Positions 1 through 8,255 of a DNA stretch of 64,000 bases are shown here, in pieces. Each line of letters starts with the position of its first letter. Position 1 is the first letter of the stretch. Source of the stretch: Bradyrhizobium nanningense. GTDB lineage: Bacteria; Pseudomonadota; Alphaproteobacteria; Rhizobiales; Xanthobacteraceae. The stretch covers positions 209,161 through 273,160 of the forward strand of contig NZ_LBJC01000082.1 of the NCBI RefSeq assembly GCF_004114535.1. Reading direction: 5' to 3'. A program made the translations under genes and the position numbers. Under the pieces are notes generated by a model, which did no database searches, was not told the DNA's origin, and saw only the letters and a list, made by a program, of their open reading frames with translations.

Positions 1-645
1 CACCGCCGAGAACGCGCCGTCGAGATCGTAGACGCCCGCGAGCGCCTTCTCCGACATCCAGACGATGGCGTAGCGGCGATCGTCCGGCATCAGGTCGCCT
101 GGGCCGACGGTGTAGACGAATTCGGGTGACAACGCCGTGCCGACGATCACAAGCTCGCGCTTCTTGCCGTTCAGGATGGCCGAGAACCGTGCCCCTTCCG
201 AGAAGCCGTGAGCCCGCGCGAACGGCTCGTTGACGACGATTTCTTCGGAGCGGCCGGGCTCCGGAAGCCGTCCGGACCGCATGTAGAGGCGATTGAGATG
301 CGGCTCGCCGCTATCGGGGAGCGAGACGAACTGGGCGCTTGCGGGCTCCGAGAAGCCGGGAATGTCCAGCAGCGCCGGCTTGGCGATACGAGCATCGACG
401 GCGGCGACGCCGGGGATCTCGCGGATCCGGTCGGCGAGCGCCTTGGGTGCGCGCTTCGCCTGCGCGAACACGTCGCCGAACCCGTAGCGTTCGTAATATG
501 CGATCCGCGTCTCCTCGAGCGATCGATGCGAGCCGACCGCGAGCACCAGCGTCGCAACGGCCCCTCCGATCACGAGCGCGACGGCGAACACCTGCGCCCA
601 GAGCCTTCTGACATCGCGAAACAGCTTGATGTCGAGCACCGTCAT
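1..645 (-). CDS. FtsX-type ABC transporter permease, N-terminal part (cut by window edge)
   Basis: The frame is open from its start codon to the left window edge, so about 215 N-terminal residues are visible. It starts MTVLDIKLFRDVRRLWAQ, followed by one hydrophobic helix (about residues 17-38). A soluble MacB/FtsX periplasmic-core-like stretch comes next, with phrases such as IPGVAAVDARI and LNGKKRELVIVGTALSPEF. This layout is typical of FtsX/MacB-class permeases, which export lipids or peptides or act mechanically across the membrane. The ATG lies 5 bases after the stop of the ATPase gene. An in-frame GTG at 654 would overlap that stop as GTGA, so translational coupling is likely. The substrate cannot be inferred. 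Confidence 0.8.
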   Translation of the reverse strand, partial: MTVLDIKLFRDVRRLWAQVFAVALVIGGAVATLVLAVGSHRSLEETRIAYYERYGFGDVFAQAKRAPKALADRIREIPGVAAVDARIAKPALLDIPGFSEPASAQFVSLPDSGEPHLNRLYMRSGRLPEPGRSEEIVVNEPFARAHGFSEGARFSAILNGKKRELVIVGTALSPEFVYTVGPGDLMPDDRRYAIVWMSEKALAGVYDLDGAFSAV

Positions 646-650
646 GGCCG

Positions 651-1358
651 TCACCAGGTGAGCTCGGCGGCTTGCCGCCGTGTCTCGTTGGTCTGAATCC
701 GGGAGATCCGACCGTCGGCGAAGAACAGCACCCGGTCGGCGACCTCCTGAATGCTGGCGTTGTGGGTAATGATGATCGTGGTGGTGCCGAGTTGCCGGTT
801 CACCCCGAGCAGCGCTTCGATGACGCGAATGCCGGTCTTGGAGTCCAGTGCTCCGGTCGGCTCATCGCACAGCAGCACCGCCGGCCGCTTCGCGATGGCG
901 CGGGCGATGGCGACGCGCTGCTGCTCGCCACCTGAGAGCTGCGCGGGAAAGTGGTGCATCCGCTCTTCCAGCCCGACCAGGGCGAGGGCCTCGTCGGGCC
1001 GCATCGGGTCATGAGCGACTTCGGTCACCAGCGCGACGTTCTCATACGCGGTGAGGCTCGGCACCAGATTATAGAACTGGAAAACGAAGCCGATATGGTC
1101 GCGGCGATATTTCGTCAGTTCACGATCTTCCAGATCCGTCAGGTCGAGGTCGCGGAATGACAGCCTGCCGCTGGTCGGCCGGTCGAGACCGCCCATGATG
1201 TTGAGCAACGTCGTTTTGCCGCTGCCGGAGGGGCCGAGCAGCACGACCACTTCCTTCTCGGCGATCTCGAGATCGACCTTGTTGAGGGCATGCACCATCA
1301 CCTCGCCGGAGCCGTAGGTCTTGGTCAGGGCTTTGGCAGTGAAGACAGGCTGGCTCAT
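651..1358 (-). CDS. MacB/LolD-type ABC transporter ATP-binding protein
   Basis: This is a 235-residue nucleotide-binding subunit. It has Walker A GPSGSGKT (about 42-49), a Q-loop (FVFQ, about 91-94), signature LSGGEQQRVA (141-150), Walker B VLLCDEPTGALD (161-172) and an H-loop in IITHN. The sequence TYGSGEVMVHAL before Walker A and EPTGALD in Walker B are typical of the LolD/MacB/FtsE branch, which works with FtsX-fold permeases. The permease is encoded directly downstream, almost overlapping, so the two form an operon. No membrane-fusion protein gene is visible. It would drive extrusion or mechanotransmission rather than import. Confidence 0.92.
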   Translation of the reverse strand: MSQPVFTAKALTKTYGSGEVMVHALNKVDLEIAEKEVVVLLGPSGSGKTTLLNIMGGLDRPTSGRLSFRDLDLTDLEDRELTKYRRDHIGFVFQFYNLVPSLTAYENVALVTEVAHDPMRPDEALALVGLEERMHHFPAQLSGGEQQRVAIARAIAKRPAVLLCDEPTGALDSKTGIRVIEALLGVNRQLGTTTIIITHNASIQEVADRVLFFADGRISRIQTNETRRQAAELTW

Positions 1359-1387
1359 CGAATTTGCCTGCGCATTCGTGGTCAGAA

Positions 1388-2488
1388 TTACAATGGCCGA
1401 AGGTTAGGATGCACGCCGCGATCGATTACGGCGAGCAACATCGCCATCGCGCTCATCAGGCCGAGGCCCGCGAGAGTGATCACCGTCTGCGATGCCAGTC
1501 CGTTCCAGCCCAGGCTGAGCACCGCATGAGCCGCGGAGGACAGCAAGACACCGATGCAATAGATCGCAAGCGAGTATTCGCCGCATCTGATCAGCGGAAG
1601 CAGTGCTCTGGTCTTCAAGATGGCGGCATTGCTTGGCAGAAGGCGCCAACAGAGCAGTGCGAGCGCAGCAAAGTGCAACAGCCGCAAGATGTCGAGATTG
1701 GTCTTATCGACCGGGTAGATCAGCCGCGACAGCCATCCCGGCACGTAATCTTCAATGGCGTGGATCTGCCAGCCCAAGGTGATCACGAACGAGAACAGGA
1801 CGAAGCTCGCCGCCAGAACGGCAAGAGCGCGGGAGTTGATAACGGCAAGTTGCCAATCGCCGCGGTCCGCGCCCCACCAGATGCCGATGACGAACAGCAA
1901 CTGCCAGTTCAGCGGATTGAAATAGAGTTGCCCCCTCGGATAGGCCGGGATGTACCAGTCAAACAGATGGGCGAGAACATAGAGCGCAACGGATCCGGTC
2001 AGCGCCAGCGGCCAGGCGCCTATCGCGAGCGGCAGGATCAGGATGAGCGCGAAGTGCAGGATGACCATCAACAACAGAGGGTCCAGGTTGACCGGAGAAT
2101 AGCGCAACATGGCGACCTGAAGCAGTGTTTCTCCGGGGTGTTGCAGCAGGATGGCCAGGTTGGCGTGATCGAACATGTCGGGCTGCCATGTCGCGATGTA
2201 GGACACTTCCGCCAGCAACACGACGACGGTCAGGATTTGCGCGACATAGATCTCGCACGATCGCCTCAGCATGCGTAAGCTCGCAACCCCAAAGCCGGAG
2301 CGGCGAAACAGGTCGCCGTAGACGATACCGGACGCCAGGCCCGACAAGAACACGAGAATCTCTGCCGCGTCGCTGAAGCCGAAATTCTTGGGCGTGAACC
2401 TGTTCAGATAGCTTTCCGGGATGTGATTGATGAAGATCCACCATAGGGAAAGGCCCCGGAACAGGTCGATCCGGAGATCGCGCTTCAT
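1388..2488 (-). CDS. OpgC-like integral membrane protein
   Basis: This is a polytopic membrane protein of about 366 residues with roughly ten hydrophobic segments. It opens with KRDLRIDLFRGLSLWWIFI, the signature of the OpgC family, which contains acyltransferase-3-like proteins that succinylate osmoregulated periplasmic glucans. Other family-like phrases are HIPESYLNRFTPKNFGFSDA and NPLNWQLLFVIG. I place the start at the ATG before KRDLR. An upstream GTG at 2578 extends the frame by 30 basic residues, and neither start has a convincing ribosome site. No glucan synthase (opgGH/ndvB) is adjacent, so the acceptor is unknown. The stop is 29 bases upstream of the ABC ATPase start on the same strand. 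Confidence 0.75.
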   Translation of the reverse strand: MKRDLRIDLFRGLSLWWIFINHIPESYLNRFTPKNFGFSDAAEILVFLSGLASGIVYGDLFRRSGFGVASLRMLRRSCEIYVAQILTVVVLLAEVSYIATWQPDMFDHANLAILLQHPGETLLQVAMLRYSPVNLDPLLLMVILHFALILILPLAIGAWPLALTGSVALYVLAHLFDWYIPAYPRGQLYFNPLNWQLLFVIGIWWGADRGDWQLAVINSRALAVLAASFVLFSFVITLGWQIHAIEDYVPGWLSRLIYPVDKTNLDILRLLHFAALALLCWRLLPSNAAILKTRALLPLIRCGEYSLAIYCIGVLLSSAAHAVLSLGWNGLASQTVITLAGLGLMSAMAMLLAVIDRGVHPNLRPL

Positions 2489-2605
2489 CAAAGCGGGCGG
2501 TATGATCGCAATCGGTTTCACTCTTGCGCGCTTCCTCTCCTGATGGGTGCGCCTCCCTGCATTGGCAAAGTGCTTCACTGGCTCCGGTGAGCTGATCGCC
2601 CAGGA

Positions 2606-3280
2606 TCAGCCGTGACGATAGGTGCCGGCCGAGCCCTGCCGGAGGATTCGGCTCAGACGCGGTATGAAACCGGGGACATCAGCAGCGTACTTCGCATAGG
2701 CTTCGCCGAATTCCACCCTGGCATCCCGCTCCTCGTCCCTGGCGAGTTTCACGTACATGACGGTCAAGACCGGAAACATCGCCAGCGTGAGGATGGTGGG
2801 CCATTGCAACAGGAAGCCGAGCATCACCAGGACGAAGCCGACATATTGCGGATGCCGGACGTAGCTGTAAGGCCCGGTGGTCGCGAGGCTGCGGGTCTGC
2901 TGCGCGTCGTACAGCACCCTCCAGGCCGCGGAGATCAGGATGAACCCGGCCCCGATGAAGATGAAGCTCAGAATGTGGAACGGACCCGCGTGCGGATTGG
3001 TCTTCCAACCGAACATCATCTCGAGCAGGTGGCCGGCGTCGTGCGAGAACCAATCGATGTTCGGGTAGCGCGACTGCAGCCAGCCGGACAGGAAGTAGAT
3101 GGTCAGCGGAAAGCCGTACATCTCGACGAACAGCACCACCAGGAACGCGCTGAACGCGCCGAACGAGCGCCAGTCGCGCGAGGTCTGCGGCTTGAAGAAA
3201 GTATAGGCGAACAGGATGAACACCGCCGAATTGACGATGACGAGGCTCCAGAGACCGTAGGCGGGCGCAGCGTCGTGCAT
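2606..3280 (-). CDS. Isoprenylcysteine carboxyl methyltransferase-like membrane protein
   Basis: A 224-residue protein with about five membrane helices. The C-terminal motif region contains TTGPYSYVRHPQYVGFVLVMLGF, cut here as TGPYSYVRHPQY, followed by ARDEERDARVEFGEAYAKYA. These are the diagnostic S-adenosylmethionine-binding motifs of the ICMT/PEMT family (RHPxY and the E-E-x-Y-x-x-Y region). Bacterial members of this type have no known prenylated substrate and often sit in metal-resistance gene neighbourhoods. The start MHDAAPAYG overlaps the stop of the upstream DUF2933 gene by one base (TGATG), so the two are translationally coupled. The long open frame upstream of this ATG has no coding character. 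Confidence 0.82.
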   Translation of the reverse strand: MHDAAPAYGLWSLVIVNSAVFILFAYTFFKPQTSRDWRSFGAFSAFLVVLFVEMYGFPLTIYFLSGWLQSRYPNIDWFSHDAGHLLEMMFGWKTNPHAGPFHILSFIFIGAGFILISAAWRVLYDAQQTRSLATTGPYSYVRHPQYVGFVLVMLGFLLQWPTILTLAMFPVLTVMYVKLARDEERDARVEFGEAYAKYAADVPGFIPRLSRILRQGSAGTYRHG

Positions 3281-3534
3281 CACACGCTCCTTTGGTCGTT
3301 CGGCCGGCCGCCGCCGTGATGGTGACCGTGCCCTCCGTGCATGAAGACGTGCATGAGCGGACAGGCGAGCAGCGGCAGCCAGATCAGGAGCCCGAGAACG
3401 TGAGCCCGATGTTCGGTGAACAGGAGCGCGCCGGCGATAGCCAGGAATCCCAAGAGAACGAGGCCAGCCTTGGTCTTGACGGACATGCCGCCCTGTGAGC
3501 CCTCGCGATACCCGGGATGGTCTTGCACGGTCAT
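3280..3534 (-). CDS. Small DUF2933-type membrane protein
   Basis: An 84-residue protein with two adjacent hydrophobic segments (KAGLVLLGFLAIAGALLF and VLGLLIWLPLLACPLMHVF). A histidine-rich tail follows (FMHGGHGHHHGGG). This is the usual form of DUF2933 proteins, which are often encoded beside isoprenylcysteine-methyltransferase-like genes and copper-handling genes. The start is fixed by a strong AGGAGG five bases before the ATG at 3534. Its stop overlaps the start of the methyltransferase-like gene. The His tail suggests metal binding, but that is inference. The molecular function is unknown. Confidence 0.75.
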   Translation of the reverse strand: MTVQDHPGYREGSQGGMSVKTKAGLVLLGFLAIAGALLFTEHRAHVLGLLIWLPLLACPLMHVFMHGGHGHHHGGGRPNDQRSV

Positions 3535-3615
3535 GGCACCCTCCTGCGGCCATTGGGAGCCTAGCGGCGCGGTCGTCATCAGAGTTGATTCACGTCAAGG
3601 TCGCGCCAAGCCTCC

Positions 3616-3738
3616 TCACTTGCCTTGCATCGGCATGGCGCCCATCCGCCCCTGCATCATCGGCATCATGCCCATGTGCGGCGCGAGCACTTCGTCGGCG
3701 GTCTTTTTCTGCTCGTCGGAGAGAGGGCCGACGAGGCC
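3616..3738 (-). pseudogene. C-terminal remnant of an LTXXQ/CpxP-like periplasmic protein
   Basis: The end of the frame reads LSDEQKKTADEVLAPHMGMM, followed by a Met/Gln/Gly-rich tail ending MPMQGK. This matches the C-terminal end of LTXXQ-motif (Spy/CpxP-like) proteins as I know them from rhizobia. Upstream of this stretch the frame turns into low-quality sequence rich in Arg and Gly, with no signal peptide and none of the expected 100 or more residues. I therefore read it as a truncated or frameshifted remnant, not a gene. It lies beside the DUF2933/methyltransferase pair, which fits a decayed metal- or envelope-stress locus. Confidence 0.5.
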
Positions 3739-3832
3739 AAGGGCTCGGAGCCGGCGTCGTCCTTGAGCTTTATCAACATGACCCCTGCCGCCGGACGTTA
3801 TTTTGAAACATCCGCAACCCGGAGAACCGAAC

Positions 3833-4078
3833 ATGATCACCAAGAAGCTCCTCGTCGCCGTCGGCGTCGTATCCCTGCTTGCCGTTCCCGCGATGGCTCA
3901 AACCACCGACAAGGAAAAGAACGGCCATCACTACAGCGGCGGCCCGAAGACCGAGGTCCCGCACCATATGGGCAAGAAGGAAACGATCGGCAGTTCTTCG
4001 ACCTCTGGTTCGGGCGGTCACCACTACACGGGAGGGCCAGGCACCTCGACGCCGCACCACATGGGCGACAAGAAGTAA
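3833..4078 (+). CDS. Small exported protein with duplicated HHYxGGP/PHHMG repeat
   Basis: An 81-residue protein with a clear signal peptide (MITKKLLVAVGVVSLLAVPA, cleavage after AMA). The mature part contains two copies of a His/Gly unit: GHHYSGGPKTEVPHHMGKK and GHHYTGGPGTSTPHHMGDKK. GGAG eight to nine bases upstream fixes the ATG at 3833. The histidines suggest metal binding in the periplasm, but this is inference and I do not recognise a named family. It is a single gene transcribed away from the DUF2933 locus. Confidence 0.7.
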   Translation: MITKKLLVAVGVVSLLAVPAMAQTTDKEKNGHHYSGGPKTEVPHHMGKKETIGSSSTSGSGGHHYTGGPGTSTPHHMGDKK

Positions 4079-4124
4079 GCCGGACCTAGCCGGTCTGCGA
4101 CCCCCGCAAGGTCGGTTCGCCGCC

Positions 4125-4163
4125 GTCATTCCGGGGCGCTCACAAGGCGCGACTCGGAATGAC
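4125..4163. repeat. Short copy of the GTCATTCCGGGG palindromic repeat
   Basis: An inverted pair (GTCATTCCGGGGCG ... CGACTCGGAATGAC) shares arms with the longer copies at 48984 and 52018. This copy is short and imperfect. It lies in the gap before the flavoprotein gene at 4245. Confidence 0.6.
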
Positions 4164-4244
4164 CACGCATTGCTTGATCCCGTCCGCCAAATGGACCACC
4201 ATCGCGCCTCTACCGCTCACGGCAGAAGGAGCGAGACAACGCGG

Positions 4245-5396
4245 ATGCAGGAGCTTCCCGGAGTTGGTCTAGTCGAACGCGCCCGCGCCGTCGCGCCGCT
4301 GATCGCGCGCGAGGCGGACGAGATCGAGCGGTCGCGGCGGCTGACGCCGTCCGTCGTCGCAGTTCTGATCGAGAACGGGCTCTATCGCGCGCTGCTGCCG
4401 CAGAGTCTCGGCGGCGCGGAAGCCCCGATCGAGACCTTCATGCAGATGCTGGAGGAGATCGCGAAGGCGGATGCATCCACGGCCTGGTGTCTCGGCCAGT
4501 GCAGCGTCTGCGCGATGATCGCGGCCTGGCTCGATCCCGACACCGCGCAGGAGATCTTCAACGTAGCCCCCGGCATCCTCGCCTGGGGCGCGATCGCGCA
4601 TGAGGCGCGCAGCGTCGAGGGCGGCTATCGCGTCACGGCGCGGTGGGATTTTGCCTCAGGCTCGCGGCAGGCGAGCTGGCTCGGAGCGCATGTGCGGATC
4701 GTCGAGGCTGACGGCACGCCGCGGAAGAACGCCGATGGCTCGCCGGAGGTGCGCACCATCCTCTTTCCCGTCGCGAGCGCGACGTTGCACGACGTGTGGC
4801 AGGCGATTGGCCTCGCGGGCACCGGCACGGATTCCTACGAGGTGGCGGACCTCTTCATCCCCGAGCGCTTCACGGCCTTTCGCGACGTGCCGGCCGCGCT
4901 GCGCGAGCCGGGTCCGCTCTACAGGATCGGCACCGGCGCGACCTTCAGCCTGGGCTTTGCCGCGGTCTCGCTCGGCGTCGCACGCGCCACGCTGGATGCC
5001 GCCATCGCCTTGGCGCGCGCAAAGCACCCCTCGCTGGCAGGCACCGCCATGCGCGACAATCAGGCCGTACAGGGTCTGATCGGCCGCACCGAAGGCGATC
5101 TGCGCGCTGCCGGCGCCTATCTCTACGCCACCGCACATACGATGTGGCGCGACCTCTGCGCCACCGGCGAATTCAGCGCGGCACATCGCAGCGCGGTGCG
5201 CTTGGCGGCGACCTGGACCATCCATCAGTCGGCCAAGGTGGTCGACGCCGCCTATCACATGGCCGGCGCGACGGCAGTGTTCCGCAGCCAGCCGTTCGAG
5301 CGCCGCTTTCGCGACATGCATGCGATCGCGCAGCAGATCCAGGCGCGGGACACGCACTATGAGGATGTCGGGAAGGCGATCTTGGCGGGGGGCTGA
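4245..5396 (+). CDS. Acyl-CoA dehydrogenase-fold flavoprotein (group D monooxygenase/hydroxylase type)
   Basis: A 383-residue protein. The N-terminal helical domain contains GLYRALLPQSLGGAEAPIE and ADASTAWCLGQCS. A middle beta domain follows (AWGAIAHEA, GYRVTARWDFASGS, GLAGTGTDSYEV). The C-terminal helical domain (RATLDAAIALA to FRDMHAIAQQIQAR) is of the acyl-CoA dehydrogenase type 2 C-terminal class. This is the architecture of flavin-dependent two-component hydroxylases such as HsaA, HpaH and DszC, which use reduced flavin from a partner reductase. The classical acyl-CoA dehydrogenase catalytic Glu motif is not evident. No flavin reductase is adjacent, so the substrate is open. The start ATG follows AGAAGGAG at a rather long distance (about 13 bases). 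Confidence 0.8.
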   Translation: MQELPGVGLVERARAVAPLIAREADEIERSRRLTPSVVAVLIENGLYRALLPQSLGGAEAPIETFMQMLEEIAKADASTAWCLGQCSVCAMIAAWLDPDTAQEIFNVAPGILAWGAIAHEARSVEGGYRVTARWDFASGSRQASWLGAHVRIVEADGTPRKNADGSPEVRTILFPVASATLHDVWQAIGLAGTGTDSYEVADLFIPERFTAFRDVPAALREPGPLYRIGTGATFSLGFAAVSLGVARATLDAAIALARAKHPSLAGTAMRDNQAVQGLIGRTEGDLRAAGAYLYATAHTMWRDLCATGEFSAAHRSAVRLAATWTIHQSAKVVDAAYHMAGATAVFRSQPFERRFRDMHAIAQQIQARDTHYEDVGKAILAGG

Positions 5397-5416
5397 TGGC
5401 AGCCGCTCAGCGCGCG

Positions 5417-5554
5417 CCTCGTCCTTCGAGACGACCGCTTTCAGCGGTCTCCTCAGGATGAGGCTAAGGAGCATTGGTGCTCGTTGAGACTAGTGCCGCG
5501 CACTCGGCCCTCATCCTGAGGGCCCGCCAACGGCGGGCGTCTCGAAGGACGGCC
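5417..5554. repeat. Intergenic palindromic repeat, GTCCTTCGAGACG family
   Basis: Perfect 13-base outer arms (5421-5433 and 5538-5550) enclose inner inverted segments, CCTCAGGATGAGG-like and CCTCATCCTGAGGGCCCGCC. The same modules recur at 31303-31387, and in altered form at 39699-39831. It lies between two convergent genes, where it could act as a bidirectional transcript terminator or stabiliser. Confidence 0.8.
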
Positions 5555-5645
5555 ACAGTCGAGAGCGTTTCCATATGCGAGGGCCCTGGCTGCTTGCGGG
5601 AGAGGTTCGCCGAGAGAGCGGTGCATCCCTTAAGTCAGCATCCAC

Positions 5646-7856
5646 TCACGCCACCAGCGCGGCGTCATTGCCGTCGATGCCGCGCTGTGCGGCGAGCAGG
5701 CTGACGATCTCGATATTGGGCCGGGCCTTGCTGAACAGAAAGCCCTGGCCTTCGTCGCAGCCCTCGGCGCGCAGGCAGCTCAGCTCGGCTTCGGTCTCGA
5801 CGCCTTCGGCCGTGATGGTGACGCCGAGGCCCTTGCCGAGGCTGACGATGGAGCGGATGATCGCCTGCGCTTCGCGGTTGGCACCGAGATCGCGGACGAA
5901 GGACTGATCGATCTTGATCTTGTCGAAGGGGAAGCTGCGCAAATAGCTGAGGCTGGAATAGCCGGTGCCGAAATCGTCCATCGAGATGCGCACGCCGAGC
6001 GCGCGCAGGGCATGCAACGTCGCCAGCACCTGCGCGCTCTTTTCCAAGAGCAGCGTCTCGGTGATCTCGAGTTCGAGCCGCCGCGGCGGCAAGCCGGAAT
6101 GCTTCAGCGCGTCCGTCACCATCGAGAGCAGATTGCCGCTGCGGAACTGGAGCGGCGACAGATTGACGGCGACGCGGACGTCGTCCGGCCAGGTCGCAGC
6201 ATCCAGGCACGCCCGGCGCAGCATCAGCCCGCCGAGCGGATTGATCAGGCCGGTGTCCTCGGCAACCGGAATGAACTCGGCCGGCGAGACCATGCCGCGC
6301 TCGGCATGGGGCCAGCGCACCAGCGCCTCGAAGCCGGTGATGCGGCCGCTCTGGAGGTCGATCAGCGGCTGATAATACGGACGCAGCACGTCGTTCTGGA
6401 TCGCGTCGCGCAGCTCGACCTCGATCTTGCGGCGGCTCTGCGCTTTCGCATCCAGCGCCGCCTCGAAGAAGGCGAAGCTGCCGCGCGCATCCTGCTTGGC
6501 GCGCGACAGCGCCATGTCGGCGCTCTTGAGCAGCTTTTCGGACTCATCGCCATCGCCCGGCGCCATCGCGATGCCGATCGAGGCGCCGATCACCACGGAA
6601 TGACCGTCGAGCAGATAGGGATCGGCGATGGCCTCGAGCAGGCGTTTGGCTAGGCCCACCGCGTCCTCGGGCCGCGTCAACCCGCTCTGCACGATCGCGA
6701 ATTCGTCGGAATTGAGCCGAGCCAGCTCGTCTTCCTCGCGAAGTGTCGAGCGCAGCCGCTTGGCGACGCCGCGCAGAAGCTTGTCGCCGACCGCGTGGCC
6801 GAGCGTGTCGTTGACCGCCTTGAAATTGTCCAGCCCCAGCATCAAGAGCGTGACCTTCTCGGCGCTGCGCCGCGTGTGCAGCAGCATCTCGTCCATCTGC
6901 TGGCGCAACAGGGTGCGGTTGGGCAGGCCGGTCAGGGCGTCGTGCTGGGCCATGAAGGCGAGCCGCGCCTCGGCGCGCTTGCGTTCGGTGATGTCCATCA
7001 GCGCAAGCAGCACCGCGGGCCGCTCGGCATAGGTCAGTTCGCGGAAATAGATCGCAAGGTCGATCAGCGCGCCGTCGGCCTTGACGTGCTTCCAGGTGCG
7101 GCCGGCCTTTTCCTCGCTCGAACGGTCGGCGGTCCAGGGCGGCTCGCTGTCGAAGGCCTGCAGGGAGCGGATCTTCAGTCGCTCGAACTCGGCGCGGCTG
7201 TAACCGTAATGGGCGACCGCGGCATCGTTGACGCCGAGGATGCACTCGTCGTCCAGCGCGCAGACGATCATGGGGACGGGATTGCCGTCGAACAGCAGGC
7301 GGAACGAGGCCTCGCGCTGCTTCAGCTCGGTGATGTCGACGCGCAGGCCGACCACGCCGCCGTCATCGGTCAAGCGCTCGTCGATCAGAATGACGCGGCC
7401 GTCCGACAGCTTCTGCTCGTGGCGCGCGCCGGGCTGATAGAGTTTTTGCAGCCGCTCGGCGATCCACTCGTCCTCGTGCCCGGCAGCCTCGGGATAGTCG
7501 CCGCGGGCGACACCGATGCGCAGCGTGTCTTCGAGACGTGCGCCTTCTTCGAACAGATCGGCGGTCTTGCTGTAGATCTCGGCGTATTTCTTGTTCCAGA
7601 GGACGTAGCGGCCTTCGGCATCGAGAAACACGATGCCCTGCGGCAGGATGTCGACGGCCTGGCGCAGGCGCTCATGGGATTTGCGCGCGTCCGCGATCGC
7701 AGCTTCCGCCTCGGCGCGACTGCGCAAGACCTCGTCGCGTTCGGAAAGCGCTCGCGGCGTGCGCGCGAAGCGCGGCTTGCGCGGCGATTGGCCGGCCCGC
7801 GCAAGCCGCGCTCTGTTTCGCTTTGTTGCTTTTCGAGACTTCAAACCCAACTTCAC
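5646..7856 (-). CDS. PAS-PAS-GGDEF-EAL cyclic-di-GMP phosphodiesterase (degenerate GGDEF)
   Basis: A 736-residue protein if it starts at the GTG at 7856 (GGGACGA just upstream). The frame is open to 8111, but that extension looks non-coding. Domains in order: a short coiled N-terminus (about 35-60); PAS (LRQAVDILPQGIVFLDAEGR); a second PAS (FRLLFDGNPVPMIVCALDD); GGDEF (GLDNFKAVNDTLGHAVGD); EAL (GFEALVRWPH). The cyclase active-site motif reads NSDEF instead of GGDEF, so cyclase activity is doubtful. The EAL domain keeps FEALVRW, the Asn/Glu metal residues (NLSPLQFR, LEITET) and DDFGTGYSSL. It most likely degrades c-di-GMP in response to a signal sensed by the PAS domains. No transmembrane segment is seen, so it is cytoplasmic. 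Confidence 0.88.
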   Translation of the reverse strand: MKLGLKSRKATKRNRARLARAGQSPRKPRFARTPRALSERDEVLRSRAEAEAAIADARKSHERLRQAVDILPQGIVFLDAEGRYVLWNKKYAEIYSKTADLFEEGARLEDTLRIGVARGDYPEAAGHEDEWIAERLQKLYQPGARHEQKLSDGRVILIDERLTDDGGVVGLRVDITELKQREASFRLLFDGNPVPMIVCALDDECILGVNDAAVAHYGYSRAEFERLKIRSLQAFDSEPPWTADRSSEEKAGRTWKHVKADGALIDLAIYFRELTYAERPAVLLALMDITERKRAEARLAFMAQHDALTGLPNRTLLRQQMDEMLLHTRRSAEKVTLLMLGLDNFKAVNDTLGHAVGDKLLRGVAKRLRSTLREEDELARLNSDEFAIVQSGLTRPEDAVGLAKRLLEAIADPYLLDGHSVVIGASIGIAMAPGDGDESEKLLKSADMALSRAKQDARGSFAFFEAALDAKAQSRRKIEVELRDAIQNDVLRPYYQPLIDLQSGRITGFEALVRWPHAERGMVSPAEFIPVAEDTGLINPLGGLMLRRACLDAATWPDDVRVAVNLSPLQFRSGNLLSMVTDALKHSGLPPRRLELEITETLLLEKSAQVLATLHALRALGVRISMDDFGTGYSSLSYLRSFPFDKIKIDQSFVRDLGANREAQAIIRSIVSLGKGLGVTITAEGVETEAELSCLRAEGCDEGQGFLFSKARPNIEIVSLLAAQRGIDGNDAALVA

Positions 7857-8255
7857 TCGTCCCAATCGCGCCCCGCGGCGCAAGTCTTGAGGCAAGTGTC
7901 TGAAAGAAAAGTAATCTTGCCCGGCCGCGGTCCGCGCGAGGCGGGCCTTGCTGCCTGTTTGCGCGGCGCGGCTGCGGCGGCAGGCGCCGTCCAACTGGGT
8001 CCCGCGCCGCAATCGATGATCGACTTGCCGCAAAATTGCGCGCACGCTTGAATCAGTTCCGAAATCGCGCGCGATTGCATGCGACCCGCGGATTTTCCTC
8101 ACTCCGCGCACGAATTTTGGTCAATGCAGGATACGGTTATTGCCCCCTTAAGAAACGTCGTTTGAGACACGATTTGGCGAGCAGCGGTGAGCCGGTGGCC
8201 GGGCCCAAGCCCCATTCTTAACCCTGATGCAGCATTGGGCTATAAGGACGTCTGC
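7857..8255. other. Divergent intergenic region with a 14-base palindrome
   Basis: This gap separates the c-di-GMP phosphodiesterase gene (minus strand) from mepA (plus strand) and should hold both promoters. It contains a perfect palindrome, AATCGCGCGCGATT, at 8063-8076, which could be an operator. Nothing else was recognised. Confidence 0.4.

Noticed and set aside
1364..2278. Long plus-strand open frame (about 300 codons) opposite the OpgC-like gene
   Set aside because: It is Gln/Arg/Asp-rich with no domain and lies fully antisense to a recognisable membrane protein; an artefact of high GC.
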